A DNA stretch of 13,382 nucleotides from Candidatus Glassbacteria bacterium RIFCSPLOWO2_12_FULL_58_11 (GTDB taxonomy: Bacteria; Gemmatimonadota; Glassbacteria; GWA2-58-10), in the NCBI GenBank assembly GCA_001780825.1, contig MFIX01000121.1, forward strand, positions 1 through 13,382, in the 5' to 3' direction. The notes beneath the pieces are model-generated. The model was not told where the DNA came from. It did no database searches and was given only the letters and a program-made list of their open reading frames with translations. Below are positions 1-6,200 of the stretch, piece after piece; the first letter of the stretch is position 1; each line of letters begins with the position of its first letter. The position numbers and the translations under genes were made by a program.

Positions 1-470
1 TACTCGGGGTTGGCCCGGTAGCCGTCGAACAGGTGCTCGGCATCGTAGATTACCATCCGGCCGCGTTTTTTCAGGTACTCGAGGGACTCGAAGATCGCCC
101 GGAGGTTCTCCTCGGGATCGGTGCGCAGGGCGTCGCGCACGTGAAGGTCCCAGCTTTTCCCGACCACGGTCACGACTTCCGTTTCCGCGCTCAGCAGGCT
201 GTTGATAATCGGGTCGCTCTCGACCTGGCCGCCCACCCGGCGGGTCATGCCGAACGAGGCCACTTTCGAGAACTTGAGCGGCTTTTTCCGGACCTCCTCG
301 AAAAAAAGCGCGTCCTTGGGATTGGAACCCGGATACCCGCCTTCGATGTAGTGGAACTCCATCTCATCCAGCAGATGGGCGATCCGAATTTTATCCTCGA
401 GCGTAAAAGCGATATCCTCCGCCTGGGTCCCATCCCGCAGAGTAGTGTCGTAGATTTCGATTGCCGCCAT
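1..470 (-). CDS. cimA: Citramalate synthase, N-terminal part (runs off the window)
   Basis: Condenses pyruvate with acetyl-CoA to citramalate, the first step of the threonine-independent route to 2-ketobutyrate for isoleucine. The 156 visible residues begin MAAIEIYDTTLRDGTQAED, the metal-binding LRDG strand of the HMGL-like TIM barrel. EGGYPGSNPKD follows near residues 43-53, then VVGKSWDLHVRDALRT, and DAEHLFDGYRANPE at the cut end. These motifs fit the CimA/LeuA2 branch of the 2-isopropylmalate synthase family better than LeuA, but the C-terminal regulatory domain lies outside the window. The start at 468-470 has AGGAG about 9 nt upstream and lies only 11 nt after the ilvC stop, so it is the last visible gene of the ilv operon. 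The main alternative is a closely related isopropylmalate synthase, which I think unlikely. Confidence 0.9.
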   Translation of the reverse strand, partial: MAAIEIYDTTLRDGTQAEDIAFTLEDKIRIAHLLDEMEFHYIEGGYPGSNPKDALFFEEVRKKPLKFSKVASFGMTRRVGGQVESDPIINSLLSAETEVVTVVGKSWDLHVRDALRTDPEENLRAIFESLEYLKKRGRMVIYDAEHLFDGYRANPE

Positions 471-481
471 CAGAGCTGCTC

Positions 482-1471
482 CTATTTTTTGATCCACTTC
501 ATCATCTTACGCAGTTTCGCGCCCACCTTTTCCACCAAGTGCTCAGCATCCTGGCGCTTGCGGGCATTATAGACCGGCCGGCCGACTTTGTTCTCCAGCA
601 GCCAGGTCCGGGCAAAAGTACCGTCCTGAATTTCGGCGAGCACCTTTTTCATCTCCTCGCGCGTCCGGCTGTCAATAATCCGGCGGCCGACAGTCAGGTC
701 GCCGTATTCGGCAGTGTCCGAGATCGAGTCGCGCATGTTGGCGATCCCGCCCTCGTAGATCAGGTCCACGATCAGCTTGACCTCGTGCAGGCACTCGAAA
801 TAGGCTATTTCGGGCTGGTAGCCGGCGGCGACCAGGGTGTCGAACCCGGCGCGGATCAGCTCGGTCAGCCCGCCGCAGAGCACCACCTGTTCGCCGAACA
901 GGTCGGTTTCGGTTTCCTCGGCGAAAGTGGTCTCGATAATCCCCGCCCGGCCGGCGCCGATCCCGCAGGCATAGGCCAGCGCCAATGAGTGGGCCTTGCC
1001 GGTGGCATCCTGCTGCACCGCGATCAGGGCCGGCACGCCGCCGCCCTCGACAAAGACCCGGCGGACCAGGTGGCCCGGGCCCTTGGGTGCGGCCATGAAC
1101 ACATCGATATCCGGCGGCGGGACGATCTGGCCGAAATGGATATTGAACCCGTGGCTGAATACCAGGGCCTTGCCTTTGGTCATATGCTGTGCAATATCGG
1201 ATGCGTAAATCGCCGCCTGGATCTGGTCCGGCAGCAAAATCTGGATCACATCGGCTTTTTCGGCCGCCTCGGAGGCGGTCAGCGGCTTGAAGCCATCCTT
1301 GACCGCCCGCTTGTAGTTCTCGGTGCCCTTGAGCTCGCTCACTATCACGTTGAATCCGCTGTCCCGCAGGTTCTGCGCCTGGGCGTGTCCCTGGCTCCCA
1401 TATCCGATAATCGCGATCTTGCGCCCCTTAAGAACCGCGGGCTTCGAGTCCTTATCATAGTACATTTTCAT
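482..1471 (-). CDS. ilvC: Ketol-acid reductoisomerase (class I)
   Basis: Converts 2-acetolactate and 2-aceto-2-hydroxybutyrate to dihydroxy acids by Mg-dependent alkyl migration and NAD(P)H reduction, the second common step of valine and isoleucine synthesis. The 329 residues are the normal class I length. The Rossmann motif GYGSQGHA is at residues 23-30. H107 sits in VFSHGFNIH. D190 and E194 are in DLFGEQ, E226 and E230 in FECLHE, and S251 in SISDTAEYGD, all at canonical numbering. The start has GGAGG about 6 nt upstream. The cofactor loop (residues 45-53, SELKGTENY) lacks the Arg and Ser residues usual for NADPH binding, so cofactor preference may be altered. It follows ilvN after 155 nt and is followed at 11 nt by cimA. 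Confidence 0.97.
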   Translation of the reverse strand: MKMYYDKDSKPAVLKGRKIAIIGYGSQGHAQAQNLRDSGFNVIVSELKGTENYKRAVKDGFKPLTASEAAEKADVIQILLPDQIQAAIYASDIAQHMTKGKALVFSHGFNIHFGQIVPPPDIDVFMAAPKGPGHLVRRVFVEGGGVPALIAVQQDATGKAHSLALAYACGIGAGRAGIIETTFAEETETDLFGEQVVLCGGLTELIRAGFDTLVAAGYQPEIAYFECLHEVKLIVDLIYEGGIANMRDSISDTAEYGDLTVGRRIIDSRTREEMKKVLAEIQDGTFARTWLLENKVGRPVYNARKRQDAEHLVEKVGAKLRKMMKWIKK

Positions 1472-1536
1472 TTACGGCCTCCGGTTATGATTATGTTACC
1501 AGGAAAAATTCCATCCATTTTCTGCAAAATTATAAA

Positions 1537-1556
1537 AAGCTCGCTCAAAGAGAGCG
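1537..1556 (-). terminator. Weak hairpin plus T-tract between ilvN and ilvC
   Basis: On the minus strand CGCTC, a 5-nt loop and GAGCG form a 5-bp stem (1542-1556). AGC, five Ts and then ATAATTTT follow. It lies in the 155-nt gap between ilvN and ilvC, the widest gap in the operon. It could act as a partial terminator or a processing/stability element that lowers ilvC-cimA expression relative to ilvBN. The stem is short, so this is tentative. Confidence 0.3.
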
Positions 1557-1626
1557 GCGCCTCTCCGGCCCGGTCAATCCCGTACAAAATAAGCCTCGCA
1601 CCGCGATTGCGGAACTTTTTCTTCTC

Positions 1627-2148
1627 TCAGGCCGGGATTTTGCTCGAGGACCAGTCCGGGCTCCGGCCGGTATATTCCCTTCTCAAGGCGACAATCCCGG
1701 TGCGGGCCATTTCCTTGATCCCGAAAGGCTGCAGCATGTTGATACAGGCCTGGACTTTCGAATGGCCGCCGGTCACCTCGATTGTCAGCGTTTTCGGGCT
1801 GATATCCACGATCTTGGCCTGGAAGATATCGGCGATCTGGATGATCGAGCTGCGGGTCGTCGCCGTGCAGTTGATCTTGATCAGCGCCAGCTCCCGGTTG
1901 ATATGGTCCTCGAAGGTCAGATCGACCACCTTGAGCACGTTGATCAGCCGGTTGAGCTGCTTGATAATCTGTTCGATTACCATGTCATCCCCGGTGGTGA
2001 CAATGGTCATGCGGCTCAGCTCGGGGTTCTCGGTTTCGGCCACGCAGATGCTGTCCATGTTGTAGCCTTTGCCGCTGAACAGGTTGGCGATCCGGGCCTG
2101 GACACCGAACTTGTTCTCCACCAGCAGCGAGATAGTGTGTTGTTGCAT
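1627..2148 (-). CDS. ilvN: Acetolactate synthase small (regulatory) subunit
   Basis: Regulatory subunit of acetohydroxyacid synthase. It activates the IlvB catalytic subunit and, in this family, mediates feedback inhibition by valine. Its 173 residues fit the family length (about 160-175). An N-terminal ACT domain spans roughly residues 3-75, with the typical HTISLLVENKFGVQARIANLF opening split by the usual Gly and the SGKGYNMDSICVAETE segment. The C-terminal small-subunit domain (about 80-160) contains ELALIKINCT and the TGGHSKVQACINMLQPFGIKEMARTGIVALRR segment. GGGAGA lies about 8 nt upstream of the ATG. It begins 36 nt after ilvB, in the expected order ilvB-ilvN-ilvC. The paralogue ilvH cannot be separated from ilvN by sequence inspection alone. 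Confidence 0.95.
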   Translation of the reverse strand: MQQHTISLLVENKFGVQARIANLFSGKGYNMDSICVAETENPELSRMTIVTTGDDMVIEQIIKQLNRLINVLKVVDLTFEDHINRELALIKINCTATTRSSIIQIADIFQAKIVDISPKTLTIEVTGGHSKVQACINMLQPFGIKEMARTGIVALRREYTGRSPDWSSSKIPA

Positions 2149-2184
2149 CGGTCAAGTCTCCCTCTATACAAAACCTGGTTTCGG

Positions 2185-3921
2185 TTACTCGATAATGTCG
2201 GTAGCCATTTTCCCGGGAGGAATCATGGGGAAAACGTTCTCGTGACGGTCGACGCGGAAATCGATGAAAACGGGCAGGTTTTTCACCTGCATCGCTTTCT
2301 GCAGCACCGGAACTACCTCATCGTGCCGCTCGACTCTCATTCCCACCGCGCCGTACGCCTCGACCAGCTTGACAAAATCCGGGTTGGTGTATTCGAGGCA
2401 GGTATGGCTGTAGCGCTTGCCGAAAAAGAGCTCCTGCCACTGGCGGACCATGCCGAGGAAGCCATTGTTGATGATCGCCACGATAATCTCCAGGCGTTGG
2501 CCGACCGCGGTGGAGATTTCCTGGGCGGTCATCTGGAACCCGCCATCCCCGACCACCGCGACCACTTTCCTGCCCGGAGAGGCCAGCGCGGCGCCGATCG
2601 CCGCCGGGAAGCCGAAGCCCATGGTGCCCAGTCCGCCCGAGGTGACATTGGTCCGCGGCTTGATAAACTTGTAGTGCAGGGCGAGCCACATCTGGTGCTG
2701 TCCCACATCCGAGCTGAGAATCGTGTCATCCCCGCACACCTCGTGGATCGCCTCGATGACGTACTGTGGCTTGATCTTCTCGCTCTTCTTGTATTTCAGC
2801 GGATGGGTCTGTTTCCAGTGCCCGATCATCTCCAGCCAGTCATGGGTATCCGAGGTCTGGACCAGGGGCAGCAGATCCTTGAGCACGCTCCGGCAGGAGC
2901 CCACTATCGGGTAATCCACCTTGATATTCTTGCTGATCGAGGCCGGGTCGATATCGATATGGATGAACTTGGCCTTGGGCGCGAAAGCATCCACCTTGCC
3001 GGTAACCCGGTCATCGAAACGGGAGCCGACCGCGATCAGCAGGTCACACTCATTGACCGCCATGTTCGAGTACCAGGTGCCGTGCATGCCGAGCATGCCC
3101 AGCGAGAGCGGATCGTTTTCCGGGAAAGCTCCCAGCCCGAGCAGGGTGGTGGTCACTGGAATATTGGTCTTGTGCGCCAGCTCGTTCAGCTCACCGGCGG
3201 CATTGGAGGCAATCGCCCCGCCGCCGACATAGAGCACCGGCCGTTTTGCCGTGGCCATGACCTCGGCGGCTTTGCGGATCTGCTGGATGTGGCCGTTCTC
3301 GGTGGGCTTGTAGCCGGGGATGTTCACTGTCTCCGGATAATGGAACTCGGTCTCGGAGAGCAGCACATCCTTGGGCAGATCGACCAGCACGGGTCCCGGC
3401 CGGCCGGTCCGCGCGATATAGAACGCCTCTTTGATCGTCCGCGTTATTTCATTGACATCCCGCACCAGGTAGCTGTGCTTGGTGATCGGCCGGGTGATCC
3501 CGATAATGTCCACTTCCTGGAAAGCATCGTTGCCGATCGCCGTGGTGCCGACCTGGCCGGTCAGATGGACCACCGGGATGGAATCCATGAACGAGGTGGC
3601 GATCCCGGTGACCAGGTTGGTGGCCGCGGGCCCGGAGGTGACCAGGCAGACGCCCACCTTGCCCGAGGCGCGGGCGTAGCCGTCGGCCATGTGCTGCGCC
3701 CCCTGTTCGTGACGGCAGAGGACGATCTTGGGCCGGGACAGGTTGTACAGCTTATCGAAGACCGGGATTACCACGCCGCCGGGGTAGCCGAAGACATGTT
3801 CCACGCCCTCCTCGATCAGACTGCGCACGAGGATCTCGGAGCCTGTCAGCCGCTGTTTCGTGAAAATGTTCGGCTCCGCAACCATTTTCTTCTCCTTTTC
3901 TTTCTCCTTGACCGTCTGCAT
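2185..3921 (-). CDS. ilvB: Acetolactate synthase large (catalytic) subunit
   Basis: TPP- and FAD-dependent enzyme that joins two pyruvates, or pyruvate and 2-ketobutyrate, to acetolactate or acetohydroxybutyrate. The 578 residues carry all three domains. The TPP-pyrimidine domain has GYPGG and catalytic E72 in RHEQGAQHMADGYAR. The central FAD domain has RFDDRVTGK (301-309). The PP domain has the Mg/TPP motif GDGGF...INNG (D459 to N485/N486). Two starts are plausible: ATG 3921 (GGGAGAAG upstream) and ATG 3885 (residue 13, with AGGAG exactly 6 nt upstream). The extra residues MQTVKEKEKEKK look like translated Shine-Dalgarno-type purine sequence, so 3885 may be the true start. It is first in the operon and preceded by a leader of about 578 nt. 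Confidence 0.97.
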   Translation of the reverse strand: MQTVKEKEKEKKMVAEPNIFTKQRLTGSEILVRSLIEEGVEHVFGYPGGVVIPVFDKLYNLSRPKIVLCRHEQGAQHMADGYARASGKVGVCLVTSGPAATNLVTGIATSFMDSIPVVHLTGQVGTTAIGNDAFQEVDIIGITRPITKHSYLVRDVNEITRTIKEAFYIARTGRPGPVLVDLPKDVLLSETEFHYPETVNIPGYKPTENGHIQQIRKAAEVMATAKRPVLYVGGGAIASNAAGELNELAHKTNIPVTTTLLGLGAFPENDPLSLGMLGMHGTWYSNMAVNECDLLIAVGSRFDDRVTGKVDAFAPKAKFIHIDIDPASISKNIKVDYPIVGSCRSVLKDLLPLVQTSDTHDWLEMIGHWKQTHPLKYKKSEKIKPQYVIEAIHEVCGDDTILSSDVGQHQMWLALHYKFIKPRTNVTSGGLGTMGFGFPAAIGAALASPGRKVVAVVGDGGFQMTAQEISTAVGQRLEIIVAIINNGFLGMVRQWQELFFGKRYSHTCLEYTNPDFVKLVEAYGAVGMRVERHDEVVPVLQKAMQVKNLPVFIDFRVDRHENVFPMIPPGKMATDIIE

Positions 3922-4037
3922 GGCACTTCTCCCGTATGGAGTTATCTCGAGCCGGGCCTACCGGCCGTCAGCGAAAGCCTTTGAACCCCCGGCCGCGTCA
4001 AGTCCGGACCTGTGTTTCCCGGTTATGTGTGATCCGC

Positions 4038-4057
4038 CTCCCTTTTTTCAAAGGGAG
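4038..4057 (-). promoter_or_regulatory. Perfect 8-bp hairpin with GAAA tetraloop in the ilv leader
   Basis: On the minus strand CTCCCTTT, GAAA and AAAGGGAG form a perfect 8-bp stem capped by a GNRA-type tetraloop, about 117 nt upstream of the ilvB start. No T-run follows it, so it is not an intrinsic terminator. It could be an RNA stability element, a protein site or part of the attenuation region. The 5' arm is an anti-Shine-Dalgarno-like CTCCC, and the 3' arm GGGAG resembles an SD sequence but has no start codon nearby. Confidence 0.4.
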
Positions 4058-4177
4058 ATTGAGAGCTCTTCAAGCCCTCTTCCAGTTTTATTACTTATGA
4101 AAAGTCCCGGCTGAAGCCAGCCTGACAGATTATTTTCCGGCCAGTAGCTCTAAGGCCGCCGCAAAAGCGCGGCAGGC

Positions 4178-4310
4178 AAAAAGAGATACATAACCGGGCC
4201 GGCCCAGTTCCCCGAACTATGAAATATTTGGATAAGAAAATTTGTTGCTGGTCAGGGGAACGGGGCTCGAAATTATTATAGGCCTGCAAGAATAAGGCCC
4301 GAGCCTCCCC
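4178..4310 (-). promoter_or_regulatory. Candidate transcription attenuator of the ilv operon
   Basis: Four segments can pair in mutually exclusive ways. Segment 1 (4310-4300, GGGGAGGCTCG) pairs with segment 2 (4269-4255, CGAGCC then TCCCC). Segment 2 (GTTCCCC, 4261-4255) pairs perfectly with segment 3 (GGGGAAC, 4213-4207). Segment 3 (AACTGGG, 4209-4203) pairs with segment 4 (CCCGGTT, 4198-4192) across a CCGG loop, with a T-rich tract at 4186-4178. Segment 1 lies directly after the Ile/Leu/Val codons of the leader peptide, and the peptide stop lies just before segment 2. This is the order expected if a stalled ribosome hides segment 1 and favours the 2:3 antiterminator. The 3:4 hairpin is modest and its T-tract starts about 5 nt late, so termination strength is uncertain. 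Confidence 0.5.
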
Positions 4311-4440
4311 TTACAGCGACGGGAAGGATAATCAAAATGCTCAAAATTACCAATATGACAGGCAGAACGGCGCTCTGACTCAGCTTTAAAAGGCGGAGTT
4401 GATTCCAGGAAGAACCAGGCTTCGAAACACCGTAACCCAT
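4276..4440 (-). CDS. Ile/Leu/Val-rich leader peptide of the ilv operon
   Basis: A 54-codon ORF begins at ATG 4438-4440, about 59 nt after the predicted transcription start, and ends at TAA 4276-4278. AGGA lies 8 nt upstream of the ATG. Residues 25-43 read VLPVILVILSILIILPVAV, 15 of 19 being Ile, Leu or Val, and LILAGL follows at the end. It sits between a near-consensus promoter and ilvB, with alternative hairpins beginning right after the hydrophobic run. That matches the family logic of IlvL/IvbL leader peptides, where ribosome stalling at branched-chain codons senses charged tRNA. No sequence identity to known leaders is claimed. The alternative is a small single-pass membrane peptide or a chance ORF. 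The composition and position make leader function much more likely. Confidence 0.75.
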   Translation of the reverse strand: MGYGVSKPGSSWNQLRLLKLSQSAVLPVILVILSILIILPVAVRGGSGLILAGL

Positions 4441-4469
4441 CTTAACAATCCTGCGGTTGAGCTGATTAA

Positions 4470-4481
4470 CTGTAATTACAG
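4470..4481. promoter_or_regulatory. Palindrome CTGTAATTACAG in the early ilv leader
   Basis: A perfect 12-bp palindrome lies about 19-30 nt downstream of the predicted ilv transcription start. Its symmetry and AT-rich centre suit a dimeric repressor operator, and the position would allow roadblock or initiation control. No regulator can be named from the sequence. Confidence 0.3.
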
Positions 4482-4505
4482 AGCGCGTACAAGCTTAGTC
4501 TGATT

Positions 4506-4534
4506 AGTATATATAGCTGTCCCGGCTTTGTCAA
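4506..4534 (-). promoter_or_regulatory. Sigma70-type promoter of the ilv operon
   Basis: On the minus strand TTGACA (4534-4529), a 17-bp spacer and TATACT (4511-4506) give a near-perfect sigma70 promoter. Start of transcription would be near 4499. It is the only strong minus-strand promoter I found upstream of ilvB, and it lies 59 nt before the leader peptide ATG. Confidence 0.8.
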
Positions 4535-4814
4535 GAAAAAGCTCTGGGAAAAATCAGGTTTCGGCAAAAACCGGAGTTACCGCCCGCCGGGACGGTAATG
4601 CAGCTTTGCAAAAAACGGACCGCTTGAATCTTTCCCCGCGCGCGATTAAGGATTTTGCCCGGAGTCCCGGCCCGGCTTCGCCTTTAACCAGGGGCCGCAA
4701 ACGGCGCCGACCTGTGCTCTCCCTCGTTCCGCGAGCCAAAGGCAAGAGGCTTGCGGATGCCTTAGAAACAGCCGTTATCTCGGCCTTTCAGGCTTTTTGA
4801 CCCGGTTAAAGTCA
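4535..4814. other. Divergent ilv/car control region, no convincing gene
   Basis: About 280 bp lie between the back-to-back ilv and car promoters. Open frames on both strands are Arg/Pro/Ser-rich, lack conserved motifs and overlap each other, so I do not call genes. Two inverted repeats stand out. TTACCG-N10-CGGTAA (4577-4598) lies 43-64 bp upstream of the ilv -35, a usual activator position. CCGCGAGCC-N10-GGCTTGCGG (4729-4756) is a 9-bp stem with one G-T pair. Either could be a regulator site. The second could also form an RNA hairpin if transcribed. Confidence 0.4.
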
Positions 4815-4843
4815 TTGACCGCCAGACTCTCGGAGCTTATATT
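4815..4843 (+). promoter_or_regulatory. Sigma70-type promoter of carA
   Basis: TTGACC (4815-4820), a 17-bp spacer and TATATT (4838-4843) form a good plus-strand promoter. Transcription would start near 4850, leaving a 5' UTR of about 57 nt before the carA ATG at 4908. The presence of this promoter just upstream also argues against the upstream TTG at 4797 as the carA start. Confidence 0.65.
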
Positions 4844-4907
4844 TTTCTGGATATGTTTCAGCCTGGCGCCAGCCATTATTTTAACGCGCGGGACAGTTTC
4901 TCAGACC

Positions 4908-6170
4908 ATGACCAGAATCAAGAAACAGAACAAGCGGGCCGTGCTGGTAATCGAGGACGGCAGAACATTCCAGGGGACCTCATTCGGGGCTGAGGGCGAG
5001 GCTCTGGGCGAGGTTGTTTTCAATACCAGCATGACCGGCTACCAGGAAATCATCTGCGATCCCTCGTACAACGGCCAGATTGTCACCATGACCTACCCGC
5101 ATATTGGTAATACCGGGGTGAACCCGACCGATATCGAAAGCTCGAAAATCCAGGTGGCGGGCTTTGTAGTCCGGGAAAACTCAGGCTACCATTCCAACTG
5201 GCGCGCGACCGGCAGCCTGGACGAGTACCTGCACCAGGCCGGCGTGGTCGGAATAGAGGACCTCGATACCCGGGCGCTGACCCTGCATATCCGGGAAAAG
5301 GGCGCGATGAAAGGGATTATCTCGACTGTGGATTTCAACTATGAAAGCCTGATGAACAAGCTTTACAAATTTCCTGGGCTGGTAGGCCGGGACCTGGTAA
5401 AAAATGTCACCACCGAAAAAAGCTACCTCTACGGTCCGGGCGCCGAGCCGGAAAATCCCGCGGCTTATTACATCTATACGCCCGGTGCTCCCGGAGAGCT
5501 GCAGAACCGGCCGGCCGGCGGGAACCATGGCAAGCACTACGTAGTAGCTATCGATTGCGGAATAAAGTTCAACATCCTGCGGATTCTCTCCTTTTTCGAC
5601 TGTACCGTGATCGTCGTGCCGGCTTCCTATGGGAGCGCGGAAATATTGAGCCTCAACCCAGACGGCCTCTTTATCTCCAATGGGCCGGGCGACCCGGAGG
5701 GCGTGCCTTATGTCATCGAGACGCTCCGGGAAATCCTCCAGGTGCAGCCGGAGCTGCCGGTATTCGGCATCTGCCTGGGGATTCAGCTCCTGGGGCTGGC
5801 CTTCGGCGGCAAGACCTTCAAGCTCAAGTTCGGACATCGCGGGGCAAACCATCCGGTGCTCGACCTGGCGACCGGCAAGATCGAGATCACCACGCAGAAC
5901 CACGGCTTCGCCGTGGCCGGCAGCAAGGATGCGCAGGGAGCCTGGCAGATCGATAATTGCCCGGACCTGGAAGTGACCCACATCAATCTCAACGACCAGA
6001 CGATAGAAGGCTTCCGGCACAAATCCCGCCCGGTTTACTGCGTCCAATACCATCCCGAGTCCAGCGCGGGGCCCCACGACAGCTGGTATCTTTTCCAGAG
6101 GTTTATCCGGCATATCGAAGAGCACAAGGCGGCCCTCGTTGGCTCGGCTGCCGGAGCAGCTTCGGCTTAG
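4908..6170 (+). CDS. carA: Carbamoyl-phosphate synthase small (glutaminase) subunit
   Basis: Hydrolyses glutamine and passes ammonia to CarB for carbamoyl phosphate, the precursor of pyrimidines and arginine. From ATG 4908 the protein has 420 residues, longer than the usual 370-390. The N-terminal CPSase small domain starts KRAVLVIEDGRTFQG and includes FNTSMTGYQEIICDPSY. The class I glutamine amidotransferase domain has FISNGPGDPE (255-264), nucleophile C289 in GICLGIQLLGLAFGG, and H382/E384 in VQYHPESSAGP. The extra length lies mainly in the interdomain linker (about 168-208) and an Ala-rich C-terminal tail. The frame extends upstream to a TTG at 4797, but the promoter and family start favour 4908. 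Its SD is weak (GGGACAG). carB is not adjacent. Confidence 0.94.
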   Translation: MTRIKKQNKRAVLVIEDGRTFQGTSFGAEGEALGEVVFNTSMTGYQEIICDPSYNGQIVTMTYPHIGNTGVNPTDIESSKIQVAGFVVRENSGYHSNWRATGSLDEYLHQAGVVGIEDLDTRALTLHIREKGAMKGIISTVDFNYESLMNKLYKFPGLVGRDLVKNVTTEKSYLYGPGAEPENPAAYYIYTPGAPGELQNRPAGGNHGKHYVVAIDCGIKFNILRILSFFDCTVIVVPASYGSAEILSLNPDGLFISNGPGDPEGVPYVIETLREILQVQPELPVFGICLGIQLLGLAFGGKTFKLKFGHRGANHPVLDLATGKIEITTQNHGFAVAGSKDAQGAWQIDNCPDLEVTHINLNDQTIEGFRHKSRPVYCVQYHPESSAGPHDSWYLFQRFIRHIEEHKAALVGSAAGAASA

Positions 6171-6200
6171 TAAAGAGCATTTCGATATAATCATGCTTGC

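Larger units (their letters stand above)
3922..4499 (-). promoter_or_regulatory. Long 5' leader of the ilvBNC-cimA mRNA
   Basis: From the predicted start near 4499 to the ilvB ATG the transcript has about 578 nt without a conserved protein. It contains a leader peptide (4276-4440), the candidate attenuator (4178-4310), and further hairpins downstream. These are a 7-bp stem CTGCCGC/GCGGCGG around 4155-4174, a 5-bp stem CTGGC/GCCGG near 4108-4121 followed by GACTTTT, and a perfect 8-bp stem with a GAAA loop at 4038-4057. I see no T-box specifier/antiterminator sequence and no recognised riboswitch core. A leader this long is more than classical attenuation needs, so the distal 250 nt may hold a second control layer. 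Confidence 0.6.

Noticed and set aside
33..988. Plus-strand open frames across the cimA and ilvC region
   Set aside because: They are antisense shadows of clearly conserved cimA and ilvC coding sequence and have no motifs.
1762..3984. A 740-codon plus-strand open frame opposite ilvN and ilvB
   Set aside because: High G+C content creates a long antisense frame. Its His/Asp/Gly/Arg-rich translation has no domain, while the minus strand encodes intact IlvB and IlvN.
4149..4191. 13-codon minus-strand ORF (MYLFLPAALLRRP) in the ilv leader, considered as a second leader peptide
   Set aside because: Only four Leu and no Ile or Val, no SD, and its start is buried in the 3:4 hairpin region.
4095..4289. 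64-codon minus-strand frame in the ilv leader
   Set aside because: Overlaps the hydrophobic leader ORF and the alternative pairing segments in a different frame, has no SD and no conserved features.
3922..4499. T-box riboswitch in the ilvB leader
   Set aside because: I do not find the conserved T-box bulge sequence or a specifier loop, and a leader peptide with a branched-chain codon run explains the region better.
4554..4745. 63-codon minus-strand frame upstream of the ilv promoter
   Set aside because: Lies upstream of the promoter, overlaps the opposing frame, is Arg-rich and has no SD or motif.
4528..4800. 90-codon plus-strand frame (TTG start) in the ilv-car gap
   Set aside because: Arg/Ser/Pro-rich without motifs. 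Its TTG start lies in the ilv -35 region, and it has no ribosome-binding site.
4797..4907. N-terminal extension of CarA from TTG 4797, with a hydrophobic stretch
   Set aside because: The promoter -35/-10 (4815-4843) lies within it, and the family begins at about the KRAVL segment, so ATG 4908 is preferred.
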